Positions 25,675 to 34,878 of a stretch of 64,000 nucleotides of DNA are shown here, one piece after another (positions within the stretch are counted from its first letter, which is position 1; every line of letters starts with the position of its first letter). The notes under the pieces were generated by a model. That model was not told the DNA's origin, did no database searches, and saw only the letters and a program-made list of their open reading frames with translations. Source of the DNA: Halorubrum aquaticum (GTDB lineage: Archaea > Halobacteriota > Halobacteria > Halobacteriales > Haloferacaceae); NCBI RefSeq assembly GCF_900113615.1, contig NZ_FOPZ01000004.1, positions 62,001 through 126,000 on the forward strand, written 5' to 3'. The position numbers and the translations under genes were made by a program.

Positions 25675-26448
25675 CTACAGACTCGCTCCCCCGTCGACCC
25701 ACACCGTCTCGCCGGTCACGTAGCTCGCGCCCTCGGAAGCGAGGTAGAGGTACGCGTCACGCAGGTCTTCGGGAACGCCGGCTCGAGACGGGAGTCCGTC
25801 GGATCCCTTGACGGTGTCTCTCGCCTCTCCGGACCAGCCCTCCCGGATCTCGGTGGCGATCGGTCCCGGAGCGACCGCGTTCACTCGGATCCCGTGTCGG
25901 TCGAGTTCGAGCGCCGCGCTTCGGGTGAGCATCTGGACGCCGCCCTTCGTGGCCGCATAGTGGGAGTGGTTCCACTCCGCGCGTTCGGCCGTCGTCGAGG
26001 ACGTGTTCACGATCGTCCCCTCGACGCCGCGCTCGATCATGTCCCGCGCGGCCAGTTGTGTGCCGAAGAACGTACCTCTAAGATTGACGCCGTGGACGGC
26101 GTCGAAGTCCTCGGGAGTGACGTCGAGGAACTCGAGGCTGCGGTGAACGCCCGCGTTGTTCACCATCACGTCGACGCCGCCGAACTCGCGGGCCGCCTCG
26201 ATCACCGACGCGATCCGGCTCGGCTCGGAGACGTCCGTCTCGACGAAGACGGCGGTTCCCCCACGTTCCTCGATGGCCTCGTGCGTGGGAATGGCGGCGT
26301 CGGTGTCCTTCGGCGCTTCCCGGACGTCGGCGTTGATCACGGTCGCTCCCGCGTCGCCGAATCCGGTCGCGACCGCACGGCCGATCCCGCTCGATCCGCC
26401 CGTGACCACGACCGTCTCGCCGGAGAAGTCCGCGTCGAGGGTGCCCAT
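25675..26448 (-). CDS. SDR-family oxidoreductase
   Basis: A 257-residue classical short-chain dehydrogenase with the NAD(P)-binding TGGSSGIGRAVATGF motif, NNAG at VDVMVNNAGVHRS, catalytic Ser/Tyr/Lys as SSTTAERAEWNHSHYAATKGG, and the PGPIATEI loop after it. The C-terminus ends ETVWVDGGASL as in glucose 1-dehydrogenase/3-oxoacyl-ACP reductase-like SDRs. Substrate is unknown. It is a single gene between tRNA-Gly and a flavin oxidoreductase. Confidence 0.88.
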   Translation of the reverse strand: MGTLDADFSGETVVVTGGSSGIGRAVATGFGDAGATVINADVREAPKDTDAAIPTHEAIEERGGTAVFVETDVSEPSRIASVIEAAREFGGVDVMVNNAGVHRSLEFLDVTPEDFDAVHGVNLRGTFFGTQLAARDMIERGVEGTIVNTSSTTAERAEWNHSHYAATKGGVQMLTRSAALELDRHGIRVNAVAPGPIATEIREGWSGEARDTVKGSDGLPSRAGVPEDLRDAYLYLASEGASYVTGETVWVDGGASL

Positions 26449-26552
26449 ACGGACGGTCGATCACGGCGGATCAAAAAGGGTCGCCATCGCCGTTCGTCGA
26501 TCGGCTCGTCGACTCGGTCGGGAAGCCGTGAGGACCGGGCGACCGATCCGTC

Positions 26553-27626
26553 TCAGTCGTCGTCCGCGGCCGCCTCCGGCTCCGCCGCCGGCGACTCTCG
26601 CGGCCCGCCGGCGTGTCCCTCGTGGGCGACCGCGGTCGCCAGGAGTTCGGGGGAGATCGCGGGCACCTCGTCGTCGCTCACCGGCCCGTCGCGCGCGATG
26701 GCCTCCTTGGAGCGCGGGAACTCGCGGATCTCCTTGTGAATCGCGAGGCCGGCCTTCGCGCCCTGTCCCATCGCCACCGGGATCTGGTTGTGGCCGGGGG
26801 TCACGTCGCCGACCGCGAAGACGCCGTCGATGCTCGTGCGCCCGTGGTCGTCGACGCCGATCCGACCGTCGTCGGTCAGCTCACAGCCGAGCGACTCCGC
26901 GAGGGCGGTGTTGTAGTCGGAGCCGTACATCGGGAAGCCGCCGCGGTACTCCCGGCGGGTGCCGTCCTCGAACTCGAGGGCTTCGAGCCACCCCGAATCC
27001 GGATCGTTCTCGACGCCCGCGACCTCCTCGTGTATCACCTCGATCGGGTGTGCCTCGAGTTGGGCGGCGGTCTCGTCGCTCCACGTCGACTCCTCGCCGC
27101 GGGTCAAGAGGTCCACGTCGTCGGTGACGTTGAGCATGATCATCGCGACGTGGGCGGCCGCCTCGCCGTGGCCCATCACGTACACCGGCTCGTCGACGAA
27201 CATGTACGCGTCACAGTGGAGACAGTAGTGGAGGCCCTTGCCGGTTCGCGGCAGTGGCGGGTCCGGTCGCTTATCCGAGAAGCCCGTGGCGAGGACCACT
27301 CGCTTCGCGGTGAACTCGTCGTCGCCGGCGACGAGGCGGAACCGGCCGTCGTCGGTGTGCTCGACCGACTCGACGAACCCGCGTTCGAAGTCGCCGCCGT
27401 AGGAGGCCACCTGCTCGCGAGCGGTCGCGAGGAACTCGTTGCCGGAGGTCTCCTCCGTGACGCCGATCACGTTGTGCGTGTCGGCCATCATCGCCGCGCG
27501 GCCGCCGCCTCGGTCGATAAGCACCGTCTCGTGGCCGAGTCGCGCGCCGTACAGCGCCGTCGTCAGTCCGGCCGGACCGCCGCCCACGACCGCGACATCG
27601 TACCGCTGCTCGTCGGAAGCACTCAT
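26553..27626 (-). CDS. Thioredoxin reductase-like FAD/NAD(P)-dependent oxidoreductase
   Basis: A 357-residue flavoprotein of the thioredoxin reductase (TrxB-like) group. It has the N-terminal FAD dinucleotide-binding motif VAVVGGGPAGLTTALYGARL, the redox-active pair YCLHCDAY (CxxC) near residue 134, a central NAD(P)-binding region, and the FAD-contacting GVFAVGDVTPGHNQIPVAMG near the end. The C-terminal tail after GLAIHKEI is extended and acidic. No thioredoxin gene lies nearby; other electron acceptors are possible. Confidence 0.85.
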   Translation of the reverse strand: MSASDEQRYDVAVVGGGPAGLTTALYGARLGHETVLIDRGGGRAAMMADTHNVIGVTEETSGNEFLATAREQVASYGGDFERGFVESVEHTDDGRFRLVAGDDEFTAKRVVLATGFSDKRPDPPLPRTGKGLHYCLHCDAYMFVDEPVYVMGHGEAAAHVAMIMLNVTDDVDLLTRGEESTWSDETAAQLEAHPIEVIHEEVAGVENDPDSGWLEALEFEDGTRREYRGGFPMYGSDYNTALAESLGCELTDDGRIGVDDHGRTSIDGVFAVGDVTPGHNQIPVAMGQGAKAGLAIHKEIREFPRSKEAIARDGPVSDDEVPAISPELLATAVAHEGHAGGPRESPAAEPEAAADDD

Positions 27627-27734
27627 TGACGGTCATACGAATCGGATCGGGTTAAATGCCCATGAGGTGTGCGCGGCGATCGGCCAGCCGCGGGCAACGG
27701 GAACCGACAGGGATCACGGGCAGTCAGGGAGTTT

Positions 27735-28079
27735 ATGCGCGCCGGGCGCGTGCTCCCGGTCGTGTCTGGACGCCTCGTCGCCGCGCTCGTCCTCCTCGTC
27801 GTCGGCACCGTCGCAGACGTGTGGTCGACGTACCTCGCGATCTCGACCGGCGAGTTCGTGGAGGGCTCGCCCGTCGGCCGGACGTTCATCACGTGGCTCG
27901 GCCCGCTCCGCGGAATGCTCCTCACGAAGGCGGTCGGGATGGTCGTCATCGGCGTTCCCGTCGCGGTCGCGGGCGGGAGCCGCCGGCTCGTGGCCACGGT
28001 GATGTGTGCCGGCGTCGGCGCGATCTCCCTTCTCGCGGCCGTCCGAAACCTGCTTCTCGTCGCGGGCTACTGGCCCTGA
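27735..28079 (+). CDS. DUF5658-like membrane protein
   Basis: A 114-residue protein with about three membrane helices and the conserved TVADVWSTYLAISTGEFVEG segment that resembles DUF5658 proteins, which carry a D-x-x-T-T/S-type motif in helix 1. The function is unknown. A GTG start at 27669 would add 22 polar residues; the ATG at 27735 gives a normal membrane-protein start. It is divergent from the TrxB-like gene. Confidence 0.6.
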   Translation: MRAGRVLPVVSGRLVAALVLLVVGTVADVWSTYLAISTGEFVEGSPVGRTFITWLGPLRGMLLTKAVGMVVIGVPVAVAGGSRRLVATVMCAGVGAISLLAAVRNLLLVAGYWP

Positions 28080-28111
28080 CCGGTCGATCGGTTCTCTCCC
28101 TGTTCCCTCCA

Positions 28112-28810
28112 TCACTCGCCACGAGCCAGTCGCGTCGCGGTGCGCTCGGGCAGTCCCTCACGTTCGACCGCCTCGGCGACGCGGTCGACGTCGTATCCGA
28201 CCCGCCTGAGGTCGACCTCGCCGGCGTCGGTATCGAGCACCGCGTATGCGGCGTCGGGGTCGCCGTCGCGCGGCTGCCCGACGCTACCGGGGTTGACGAC
28301 CAGCCGGCCGTCGACCGACCGGGCCCCCTGGACGTGGGTGTGGCCGAGCACGAGCCCGGCGAGTGGACGGTCGGGATCCTCGTCAGCGATCTCGTCGAGT
28401 CGTCGGTCGAGCGCCGGAAACTCCTCGGGATAGACATATGCGTCCTCGCGTTCCGGTGCCGGATGCGAATGGGCGAGCAGGTACCGTCCGTCCACGAACC
28501 GCGTCGCTCGCGGCAGGTCGCGGAGCCACGCCAGTTGCTCCGCCGAGAGTTCGCGTTTCGCGTGTTCCAAGCCCGCTTCGGCCATCCGGTTGGCACGATA
28601 TCGTTCGGGCGTCTCGACGGTTCGATCGTGGTTCCCCCGGACGCACGCCGCAGCGACCTCGCGGACGCGATCGAGACACTCGGCGGGCCACGGGTTGTAG
28701 CCGACCACGTCGCCGGCACAGACGACCGTCTCGACCGGCGGCATGTCCTCGAGGACCGCCTCCAGTGCGGGCAGGTTCGCGTGGACGTCCGAGAGGAGTC
28801 CAACCTTCAT
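28112..28810 (-). CDS. Metallophosphoesterase (YfcE/MJ0936-type)
   Basis: A 232-residue calcineurin-like phosphoesterase. The metal-binding motifs are present in order: GLLSDVHANLPAL (D-x-H), VVCAGDVVGYNPWP (GD), RGNHDRTVE (GNHD), LLAHSHPAPE and LVLGHTHVQGARSV (GHTH). The enzyme probably acts on small phosphodiesters, but the substrate is unknown. The short C-terminal tail is Glu/Arg-rich. The start is the ATG at 28808-28810; the preceding codon is GTG. Confidence 0.88.
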   Translation of the reverse strand: MKVGLLSDVHANLPALEAVLEDMPPVETVVCAGDVVGYNPWPAECLDRVREVAAACVRGNHDRTVETPERYRANRMAEAGLEHAKRELSAEQLAWLRDLPRATRFVDGRYLLAHSHPAPEREDAYVYPEEFPALDRRLDEIADEDPDRPLAGLVLGHTHVQGARSVDGRLVVNPGSVGQPRDGDPDAAYAVLDTDAGEVDLRRVGYDVDRVAEAVEREGLPERTATRLARGE

Positions 28811-28929
28811 CACGTGCGGGTTCGAGAGCGAGGGCGGAATACCTTTTGTCGGCGTGTGTCGGGACCCGAACCCAACGCGCGCTCTCGCCCGCCAGAGCGC
28901 TTATCATCGCAGGACCGAAGGAACCGGTA

Positions 28930-29628
28930 ATGGCACCGACCCTTCTCAACGCCGCGCTCGGTGCGCTCCTCGCGGCGGCGCTTCTCGGGCCGGCGTTTGA
29001 CGGCCGAACGGTCGCCGTCGTCGTCGCGGCCGCCGTCCTGCCGAACCTCGACGCGGTCGCGAGCCTCGTGGTCACGGGTGCGACGAACACGCTCCTCCAC
29101 AACGTCTGGATCCCGCTCGTGCTCGTGGGACTCCTCTACTGGGACACGGCGCTCAGCGAGCGGTCCGCCCTCCGCGAACGCTACGGCTGGCGGGGCGTAC
29201 GGACCGCGTGGGTCGCGCTTGCGGGGTTCACGGCCGCCGGAGTCGCTCCGGATCTGTTCGGCACGCCGGGAGCGAACCTCCTGTACCCTCTCGAGGACGC
29301 GTACTACGTCGTCGACGGCCTCCTGCTGTTCTCGACGCAGGACGGGATCGTCCAGACCTTCGTCTCGGCGACCGCCGAGGGTCCGGGCGTCCTCCCATTC
29401 GAGAGCCTCGGAACGACGGAGACGCACTCGATCTCGACGTGGGTGAATCCCGACGGCCGCCCCGACCTCGCGCTCGGGAGCGAACGTGAGTTCGTCGTCG
29501 TCGATGCCGGCTGGCAGGCCGTCGTCGTTGCGAGCGCGCTCGCGTCGATCGCGATCCGGTTCCGACCGTGGGCGCGCGTGAGGACCGGGGACACGGCGGA
29601 GGACTCCGCGACGGAGGCGAGCCGATAG
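28930..29628 (+). CDS. Membrane-bound hydrolase-like protein (YdjM/DUF457-like), first of a tandem pair
   Basis: A 232-residue membrane protein: the family start (TLLNAALGALLAAALLGP), VLPNLDAVASLVV with the Asp of the family's metal motif, THxxH-like NTLLHNVWIPLVLVGLLYWD, and a later VAPDLFGTPGANLLYPLEDA. The His/Asp pattern is less complete than in the 3303-3842 protein, so catalytic activity is uncertain. The stop at 29628 abuts the ATG of the next gene directly, so the two are one operon. Confidence 0.7.
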   Translation: MAPTLLNAALGALLAAALLGPAFDGRTVAVVVAAAVLPNLDAVASLVVTGATNTLLHNVWIPLVLVGLLYWDTALSERSALRERYGWRGVRTAWVALAGFTAAGVAPDLFGTPGANLLYPLEDAYYVVDGLLLFSTQDGIVQTFVSATAEGPGVLPFESLGTTETHSISTWVNPDGRPDLALGSEREFVVVDAGWQAVVVASALASIAIRFRPWARVRTGDTAEDSATEASR

Positions 29629-30312
29629 ATGGTCTCCTCCATCGTCCACGCCGGGTTCGCGTTGGTGCTTGCGGCGGGACTGTTGAAGGGCTCGTACGAC
29701 CGCCGGGCGCTCGCCGTCGTCCTCGCGGTGGTTCTCCTTCCCGAGGCTGACTCCTTTCTGGGGCCGATCATGTCCGGCGCACACCGGACCGTCGGCCACA
29801 ACTTCGTGTTCCCGGCCGCGGCCGCGTTCCTGATCTACTACGACACCCGGATCCGCGAGGAGTCCGCCATCCGCGAACGCGTCGCCGACCGCGGCGTCCG
29901 GATCGCGTGGGTCGCGCTGTTCGTCCACCTCTTCGCGCATGTCTCGCTCGACTGGGCGCACCTCGATGGTGTGAACGTCCTGTGGCCGCTTCACGACTCG
30001 TTCTTCCGGCTGGAGGGCGAACTGCTGTGGTCCTCGGCCGACGGCCTCGTTCAGACGTTCGTCGATATCGATCTCAACCCGGAGACAGGCGATCGCCGGG
30101 TCGACGCCGGCAGCACGGGGACCACGCAGTCGGTCCACGTGAACAACCCGGTCGAACCGGACGACCCGGAAACCCTCGAAGGGGCGGAGACGATAGACCG
30201 GCGCTTCCCGGTCGCGGGACGCGGGTGGCGGCTCTACCTGCTCGGGCTCGGGGTCTTCACTGTCGTCGCCCGGCGGCTTCAGAGCGACCCGCCGGCGGAG
30301 TCGGCGGAGTGA
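29629..30312 (+). CDS. Membrane-bound hydrolase-like protein, second of the tandem pair
   Basis: A 227-residue membrane protein related to its upstream neighbour, sharing VVLLPEADSFLGPIMSGAHR, RTVGHNFVFPAAAAFLIYYD and FAHVSLDWAHLDGVNVLWPL (cf. GVAPDLFGTPGANLLYPLED). Here the three HxxxD/HxxxH-type sites are better kept than in the first copy. The ATG follows the upstream stop without a gap. Function is unknown. Confidence 0.72.
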   Translation: MVSSIVHAGFALVLAAGLLKGSYDRRALAVVLAVVLLPEADSFLGPIMSGAHRTVGHNFVFPAAAAFLIYYDTRIREESAIRERVADRGVRIAWVALFVHLFAHVSLDWAHLDGVNVLWPLHDSFFRLEGELLWSSADGLVQTFVDIDLNPETGDRRVDAGSTGTTQSVHVNNPVEPDDPETLEGAETIDRRFPVAGRGWRLYLLGLGVFTVVARRLQSDPPAESAE

Positions 30313-30559
30313 TCCGTCGGTTCTCGTCCGTGGCTCCAGTCGAAAAACCTGGAGGGAAAAAGCCGCCCCGCTGTCTTCGACGGTTCCGTCGGTAAGCCAC
30401 TCGATCTCTCGTTCAGTACAGGGGATTTTATTTCACATGATAATTTATGATATACATGGCGGCCTCCAAAAGAGGTTGGGGTCTCGGGAGCGTCTGAGGC
30501 CATCGCTCCCACTTTTCCCGAAAACAGCCGTCTCGATGTCAAAGAAAGACCCGCGTACC
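30313..30559. other. Convergent intergenic region with an AT-rich core
   Basis: The end of the plus-strand pair and the end of the oxidase gene face each other. An AT-rich core at 30427-30462 (ggattttatttcac, then gataatttatgatatac) contains T runs in both directions and probably terminates both transcripts. No gene is visible. Confidence 0.4.
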
Positions 30560-33058
30560 TCAGAAGAGGTAGAACAGCGGGAAGAGGAACACCCAGACGA
30601 TGTCGACGAAGTGCCAGTAGAGCCCGAAGTACTCGACCGGCCGCTCGTCCTCCAAGTACGCCCCGTGGTACGCCCGGTAGAACAGGAACCCGGCGATCAA
30701 CAGCCCGCCGACCACGTGGACGCCGTGGAGACCCGTCGTGACGTAGTAGATCGACGCCTGGACCGGGTCACCGTGGGAGTTCTCCGAGATCGTGACGCCG
30801 ACGTCGTAGATCTCGTGGTGCCACTCCCACATCTTGATCGCGAGGAACGTCAGCCCGAGGCCGATCGTCGCACCCAGCGACGCGAGCAGTCCCTTGCGGC
30901 TCTTGCGGTGTGCCGCCACCAGCGCGAGGATCACCGTGAACGAGGAGGTCAACAACACGAACGTGTTGATGAGCCCCGGCAGCGACTCGGTCAGCGGCGA
31001 CCACTCCTGCCAGCCGGCGTTGTACCGGATGAACACGGCCGCGGAGATGAACGCGCCGAAGACGATCACGTCGGAGGCGAGGAAGAACCACATCCCCAGT
31101 TTCACCTTCTCGACGCCGTTGAACGGCCAGCGCTCGGCGAACTCGGCGGGGGGCGCATAGAAGTCCTCGAAGCCCCACTTCACGCCGGAGTACACGAGCC
31201 CGAGCAGCCCGATGACGGTCAAGACCGGATAGATCGGGTTGCTGATCGTCACCGGCGTCGTCGCCAGCGAGTCGGCCGCCCCGATCGAGATCGAGTCGTT
31301 GAACCCGGAGAGTCCCAGGAACATGATGAGCGTCGCGAACGAGAGCGCGAACGGCCAGATGCTCGCGTGGCTGGGGTGTTTGTCCCAGTGTGCGTACTCG
31401 CGGATGTGGTCCGCGTGGCTGTCTCCGCCGTCGGTGGCGGCGTTGCCGTTCTCGTCGGCTTTCACCGCCGGGCCCCCGTCCGGGACGTAGTCCTTCACGA
31501 ACTCCAGTTTCCCGGAGGCGTAGGAGGGACGGTTCGGCCAGTTCTCTATCGGCGGCGGCGAGGGGATCGCCCACTCGGCCGTCCGTGAGTAGTCCCAGGG
31601 GTTCTCGCCCGCGTCGGGACCCGAGACGAAGGACTTCAGGAAGTTGTAGAACATGATGAAGAAGGAGAACCCGAGCAGGAACGCGCCGATCGTCCCGATC
31701 TGGTGGAAGATCTGGAACTCGGGGTTGTACTCGAACACCCGGCGGGGCGTCTCCCAGCCGATGAACATCGAGGCGTAGACGGCGTTGAAGCCGATGAAGA
31801 AGACGACGAAGTGGACCTTGCCGAGGAACTCGTCGTACATCTTCCCCGTCATCTTCGGGAACCAGTAGTAGGCCCCGCCGAACAGCGCGGTCGCCCCGCC
31901 GAACATCACGTAGTGGAAGTGTGCGACCACCCAGTAGGTGCCGCGGAACTCGTAGTCGAGGACGATCGCGCCGAGGAAGACGCCGGTGATGCCCCCGACG
32001 ATGAACAGCAACAGCGCGCCGAACGCGAACAGGAAGGGCGTCGTGAACTGGATGCGGCCCTTCATCAGCGTGTAGATGAGCGAGAAGACGACCAGGTCGA
32101 ACGGGAGTGAGATCCCGATGGTGGTCGCCATCATCAGCGTCTTGATCTCGAGGTTGATCGTCGTCAGGAACATGTGGTGCATCCACACGAGGAACGACTG
32201 AACGGAGATCAGACAGATGGCGATGATGACCCACTTCCGCCCGACGAGCCGGCGGCCGGAGAACGTCTGGAACAACTCGAGCATGACGCCGAGCGCCGGG
32301 AAGAAGACGATGTACACCTCTGGGTGTCCGAAGAACCAGAAGAGGTGTCCCCACAGCAAGGAGCCGCCCTCGGTCGCCGAGAAGTAGACGCTGCCGAGCA
32401 CGCGGTCGGACGCGAGAATGAGTCCGACTGCGAGCAGCGCGGCGAAGGCGAAAAGCATCATCCAGACCGTCGCGAGCATCGACCACGTGAACATCGGCAT
32501 GTCCATGATGCCCATCCCCTCCGCACGCGAGTGGTGGATGGAGGTGAGGAAGTTCACCGTCGAGGCGGTGATGCCGATGACGAACATCGCCAACGCGAGG
32601 ACCGCGCCGGTCGACCCAATGCTCGGCGTGTACATCGGGACGTTGAGCGGCGCGTACATCGTCCAGCCGGCGCTGAGGGTACCGCCCTGGAAGAAGCTGA
32701 TCCCGAGGAGGACCCCGGAGAGCAGGTACATCCAGTAGGAGAGCGCGTTCAACCGCGGGAACGCGAGGTCGTCAGCCCCGATCTGGAGCGGGACGAAGTA
32801 GTTCGCGAACCCGAATCCGAACGGCGAGAGGAACCAGAACACCATTATGAGGCCGTGAGCGGTGACCGCCTCGTTGTACGCCAGCCCGGAGAGGACCTGG
32901 TTCGCCGGGTCCCACAGCTGGACGCGGATCAGCAGCGCCAGAACCCCGCCGAAAAGCAGGAAGAACAGCGCCGTGATCATGTACAGGATCCCGATGTCCT
33001 TGTGGTTCGTCGTGACCAGCCAGCGACGGACGGAGGTCGTCGGCGGAAGCTCGCTCAT
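30560..33058 (-). CDS. Heme-copper oxidase subunit I+III fusion
   Basis: An 832-residue protein that joins cytochrome c/quinol oxidase subunit I (about residues 1-560) to subunit III (about 570-832). Subunit I has the heme ligands H68 (AVTAHGL) and VVAHFHY (H380, H382), the CuB His pair VWMHHMFL, and HPEVY at 245-249 with the cross-linked Tyr. The D-channel Asp is kept in IGADDLAFPRLN. The subunit III part has WPFNGVEKVKLGMWFFLASD and the EW-HHEIYDVG segment. An acidic extramembrane linker bearing HADHIREYAHWDKHP connects the halves. The start overlaps the stop of subunit II (ATGA). Confidence 0.95.
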   Translation of the reverse strand: MSELPPTTSVRRWLVTTNHKDIGILYMITALFFLLFGGVLALLIRVQLWDPANQVLSGLAYNEAVTAHGLIMVFWFLSPFGFGFANYFVPLQIGADDLAFPRLNALSYWMYLLSGVLLGISFFQGGTLSAGWTMYAPLNVPMYTPSIGSTGAVLALAMFVIGITASTVNFLTSIHHSRAEGMGIMDMPMFTWSMLATVWMMLFAFAALLAVGLILASDRVLGSVYFSATEGGSLLWGHLFWFFGHPEVYIVFFPALGVMLELFQTFSGRRLVGRKWVIIAICLISVQSFLVWMHHMFLTTINLEIKTLMMATTIGISLPFDLVVFSLIYTLMKGRIQFTTPFLFAFGALLLFIVGGITGVFLGAIVLDYEFRGTYWVVAHFHYVMFGGATALFGGAYYWFPKMTGKMYDEFLGKVHFVVFFIGFNAVYASMFIGWETPRRVFEYNPEFQIFHQIGTIGAFLLGFSFFIMFYNFLKSFVSGPDAGENPWDYSRTAEWAIPSPPPIENWPNRPSYASGKLEFVKDYVPDGGPAVKADENGNAATDGGDSHADHIREYAHWDKHPSHASIWPFALSFATLIMFLGLSGFNDSISIGAADSLATTPVTISNPIYPVLTVIGLLGLVYSGVKWGFEDFYAPPAEFAERWPFNGVEKVKLGMWFFLASDVIVFGAFISAAVFIRYNAGWQEWSPLTESLPGLINTFVLLTSSFTVILALVAAHRKSRKGLLASLGATIGLGLTFLAIKMWEWHHEIYDVGVTISENSHGDPVQASIYYVTTGLHGVHVVGGLLIAGFLFYRAYHGAYLEDERPVEYFGLYWHFVDIVWVFLFPLFYLF

Positions 33059-33852
33059 GCGGAGACACCTCCGACGGCCGACCCAGTAACGCTCGGGGTA
33101 CCGAGGTCGCTCTCGACGTTGGAGCTGTTGGCTCCCTCGGAGTCACCCTCGGTTCCCGCGTACCACTCCTCCCATTCGTCCTGTGGGATGACCGTTATCT
33201 GGCCTTTCATCGCCGAGTGGCCGGAGCCACACAGTTCGAAGCACTCGACGAGGTACGTCGCCTCGCCGCCCTGCTCTTGGACCTCCTCGGAACTCACGGT
33301 GAACCAGGTCTCGCTGGTCTCACCGGGGATGGCGTCGGACTTTATCCGTAAGTCCGAGGACCCGAAGTTATGCCACACGTCCCGTGAGGTTATCTTCAAG
33401 TCGATCCGCTGGTCCGCGGGGACGACCAGTTCGTTCATCTCCGAGTGGCCGTTGGGGTAGAAGTACTCCCAGCCGAACTGGTATCCCTCGACTGTGATCT
33501 CGATGTCGCCCTCGTCACCCGTGTCGGGACCGTCCTCGACGTAGAGGAGCAGTCCGTACGCGTACACGACGAGACTGATGACGACGATCGCGCTCAGTCC
33601 GAACGAGAGGAAGAGTTTCTTCGCCTTCGGGCCGCCCTGGCCGGTGGGCAGCTCGCCGACGACCGGCGCGTCGAAGTCCTCCGGCGCCTCGCTGCCGTCG
33701 TCGCGATACTTGTAGACGTTCCACAACGTGTACGAGACCACGATGATACCGATGACCGTCCCCAGCGTGAGGAAGACGAAGAAGATCTCGTCGAACACCT
33801 CCGCTTGTGCCCGCCAGTCGGTCCCTTGTTGTAGGGTTATTGGGTCTATCAT
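33055..33852 (-). CDS. Heme-copper oxidase subunit II with CuA site
   Basis: A 265-residue subunit II. Two membrane helices (VFLTLGTVIGIIVVSYTLWN; FLSFGLSAIVVISLVVYAYG) precede a cupredoxin domain outside the membrane. The CuA ligand set is complete: DVWHNFG (His) and CFELCGSGHSAM (C-x3-C-x3-H-x2-M with the bridging Glu). It delivers electrons, probably from halocyanin or a cytochrome, to subunit I. Overlap with the downstream subunit I+III gene is 4 bases. Confidence 0.93.
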   Translation of the reverse strand: MIDPITLQQGTDWRAQAEVFDEIFFVFLTLGTVIGIIVVSYTLWNVYKYRDDGSEAPEDFDAPVVGELPTGQGGPKAKKLFLSFGLSAIVVISLVVYAYGLLLYVEDGPDTGDEGDIEITVEGYQFGWEYFYPNGHSEMNELVVPADQRIDLKITSRDVWHNFGSSDLRIKSDAIPGETSETWFTVSSEEVQEQGGEATYLVECFELCGSGHSAMKGQITVIPQDEWEEWYAGTEGDSEGANSSNVESDLGTPSVTGSAVGGVSA

Positions 33853-33989
33853 GTTCGTCTCTCAGCTCTTATCGTTCCCTTGGTGATGGCGCACTTAGCT
33901 CTTGTGTACGCCGGCGTCCGCGCGGCCCGAGGGGGCGCATACGAAGGCTATTTGTACACGCGTCCGGACCGAGTAGTAACGAGGAAATC

Positions 33990-34442
33990 ATGGTTTCGCT
34001 TACCCTCTTGAGTACGGCGTTGATGGGCCTGCTCGTCCTGGCCACGTTCGTCGCCGCCGCTCGGATCGGCGGACAGCGCGCGCCGGGAGCCGACGAGACG
34101 GAAGACACGTATACCGCGCTCACCCGGCAGCTCGGTGGGATCGTTCGGACCCCGGCGGTGTGGTCCGTCGCGTTCGTCGTCGTCACGCTGGGTGTCGGCG
34201 CACTCGTCGTCCTCTCGGTCGGGAACTTCGCGTTCGTCGAGGGCTTCTCTGGCTCGCTCCTCAGCGCGCTGTACGCCGTCGTCGGACTGCTCGTCACCGG
34301 CTTCGTCTTCCTCGGGGCGTACTTCGGCGTGCGCGGACGGGGACTCGGAAACGCACACGGCGTCGCCGCCGGGTCGTTCGCGGCTGGACTGGTCTTTCTC
34401 GTGTTGATCGCGGTCCAACTGCTCGTCGGCGTGGTCGGCTAG
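33990..34442 (+). CDS. Small four-helix membrane protein divergent from the oxidase operon
   Basis: A 150-residue protein with four predicted membrane helices (LLSTALMGLLVLATFVAAAR; VWSVAFVVVTLGVGALVVLS; SALYAVVGLLVTGFVFLGAY; AAGSFAAGLVFLVLIAVQLL). A GAGG Shine-Dalgarno-like run precedes the ATG at 33990 by five bases. Haloarchaeal oxidase loci often carry such a gene, so a role in oxidase assembly is possible but unproved. Confidence 0.65.
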   Translation: MVSLTLLSTALMGLLVLATFVAAARIGGQRAPGADETEDTYTALTRQLGGIVRTPAVWSVAFVVVTLGVGALVVLSVGNFAFVEGFSGSLLSALYAVVGLLVTGFVFLGAYFGVRGRGLGNAHGVAAGSFAAGLVFLVLIAVQLLVGVVG

Positions 34443-34516
34443 CGGCGGAGGAGGGGGTGGAGGCCGGGGACGATCACGTTCTCCAAGACCGACCGCGTTC
34501 TCCGGGAGTACGGACC

Positions 34517-34717
34517 CTACGCGAGCGAGACGCCGTTACGGCAGAGATACGCGCTCGCGTTCTTGATCTCGATCGGGCTTCCGATGATCCGGCATCGACC
34601 GTCAGCCTCGATGATCGTCAGAGTGAACCGCTCTTCGAGCCCGTCGCGGAGTCCGTCGAGCGCGCAGGCGGGGACCAGGATCTGCGTGCTATCACGGAAC
34701 GTCGAGGCGTCTGGCAT
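34517..34717 (-). CDS. Small conserved haloarchaeal protein (VNG_1110C-like)
   Basis: A 66-residue protein: MPDASTFRDSTQILVPACAL, then ERFTLTIIEADGRCRIIGSP and IEIKNASAYLCRNGVSL. The CRIIGSP-x-EIK signature and length recall a small protein family that I know from haloarchaea as VNG_1110C; this name is from memory. The frame is open upstream to 34954, where it runs antisense to the DRG gene start, so the ATG at 34715-34717 is used. Confidence 0.6.
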   Translation of the reverse strand: MPDASTFRDSTQILVPACALDGLRDGLEERFTLTIIEADGRCRIIGSPIEIKNASAYLCRNGVSLA

Positions 34718-34846
34718 TCGTCGTGTGCCGCGAGGGCCGACTTCCGGATAACCGTGTCGAAATGTCTCTCCGGTAACGTGTCCGGTCGTGGCTGCCGGGG
34801 GAAACCGACGGCGGCCCACGCGTCCCGCCGGCTGCCGAAGGAACAC

Positions 34847-34852
34847 TTTTAA
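34847..34852 (+). promoter_or_regulatory. TATA-like element of the DRG gene
   Basis: The sequence cacttttaacg places TTTTAA 27-32 bases before the ATG at 34879, giving leaderless spacing. Confidence 0.5.
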
Positions 34853-34878
34853 CGAGTCGAGCGGCCGAGGTAGTACCG

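Noticed and set aside
30437-33460. Open frames of 383 and 428 codons opposite the oxidase genes
   Set aside because: Products are charged and repetitive, with no similarity to proteins, and they cover an intact oxidase operon.
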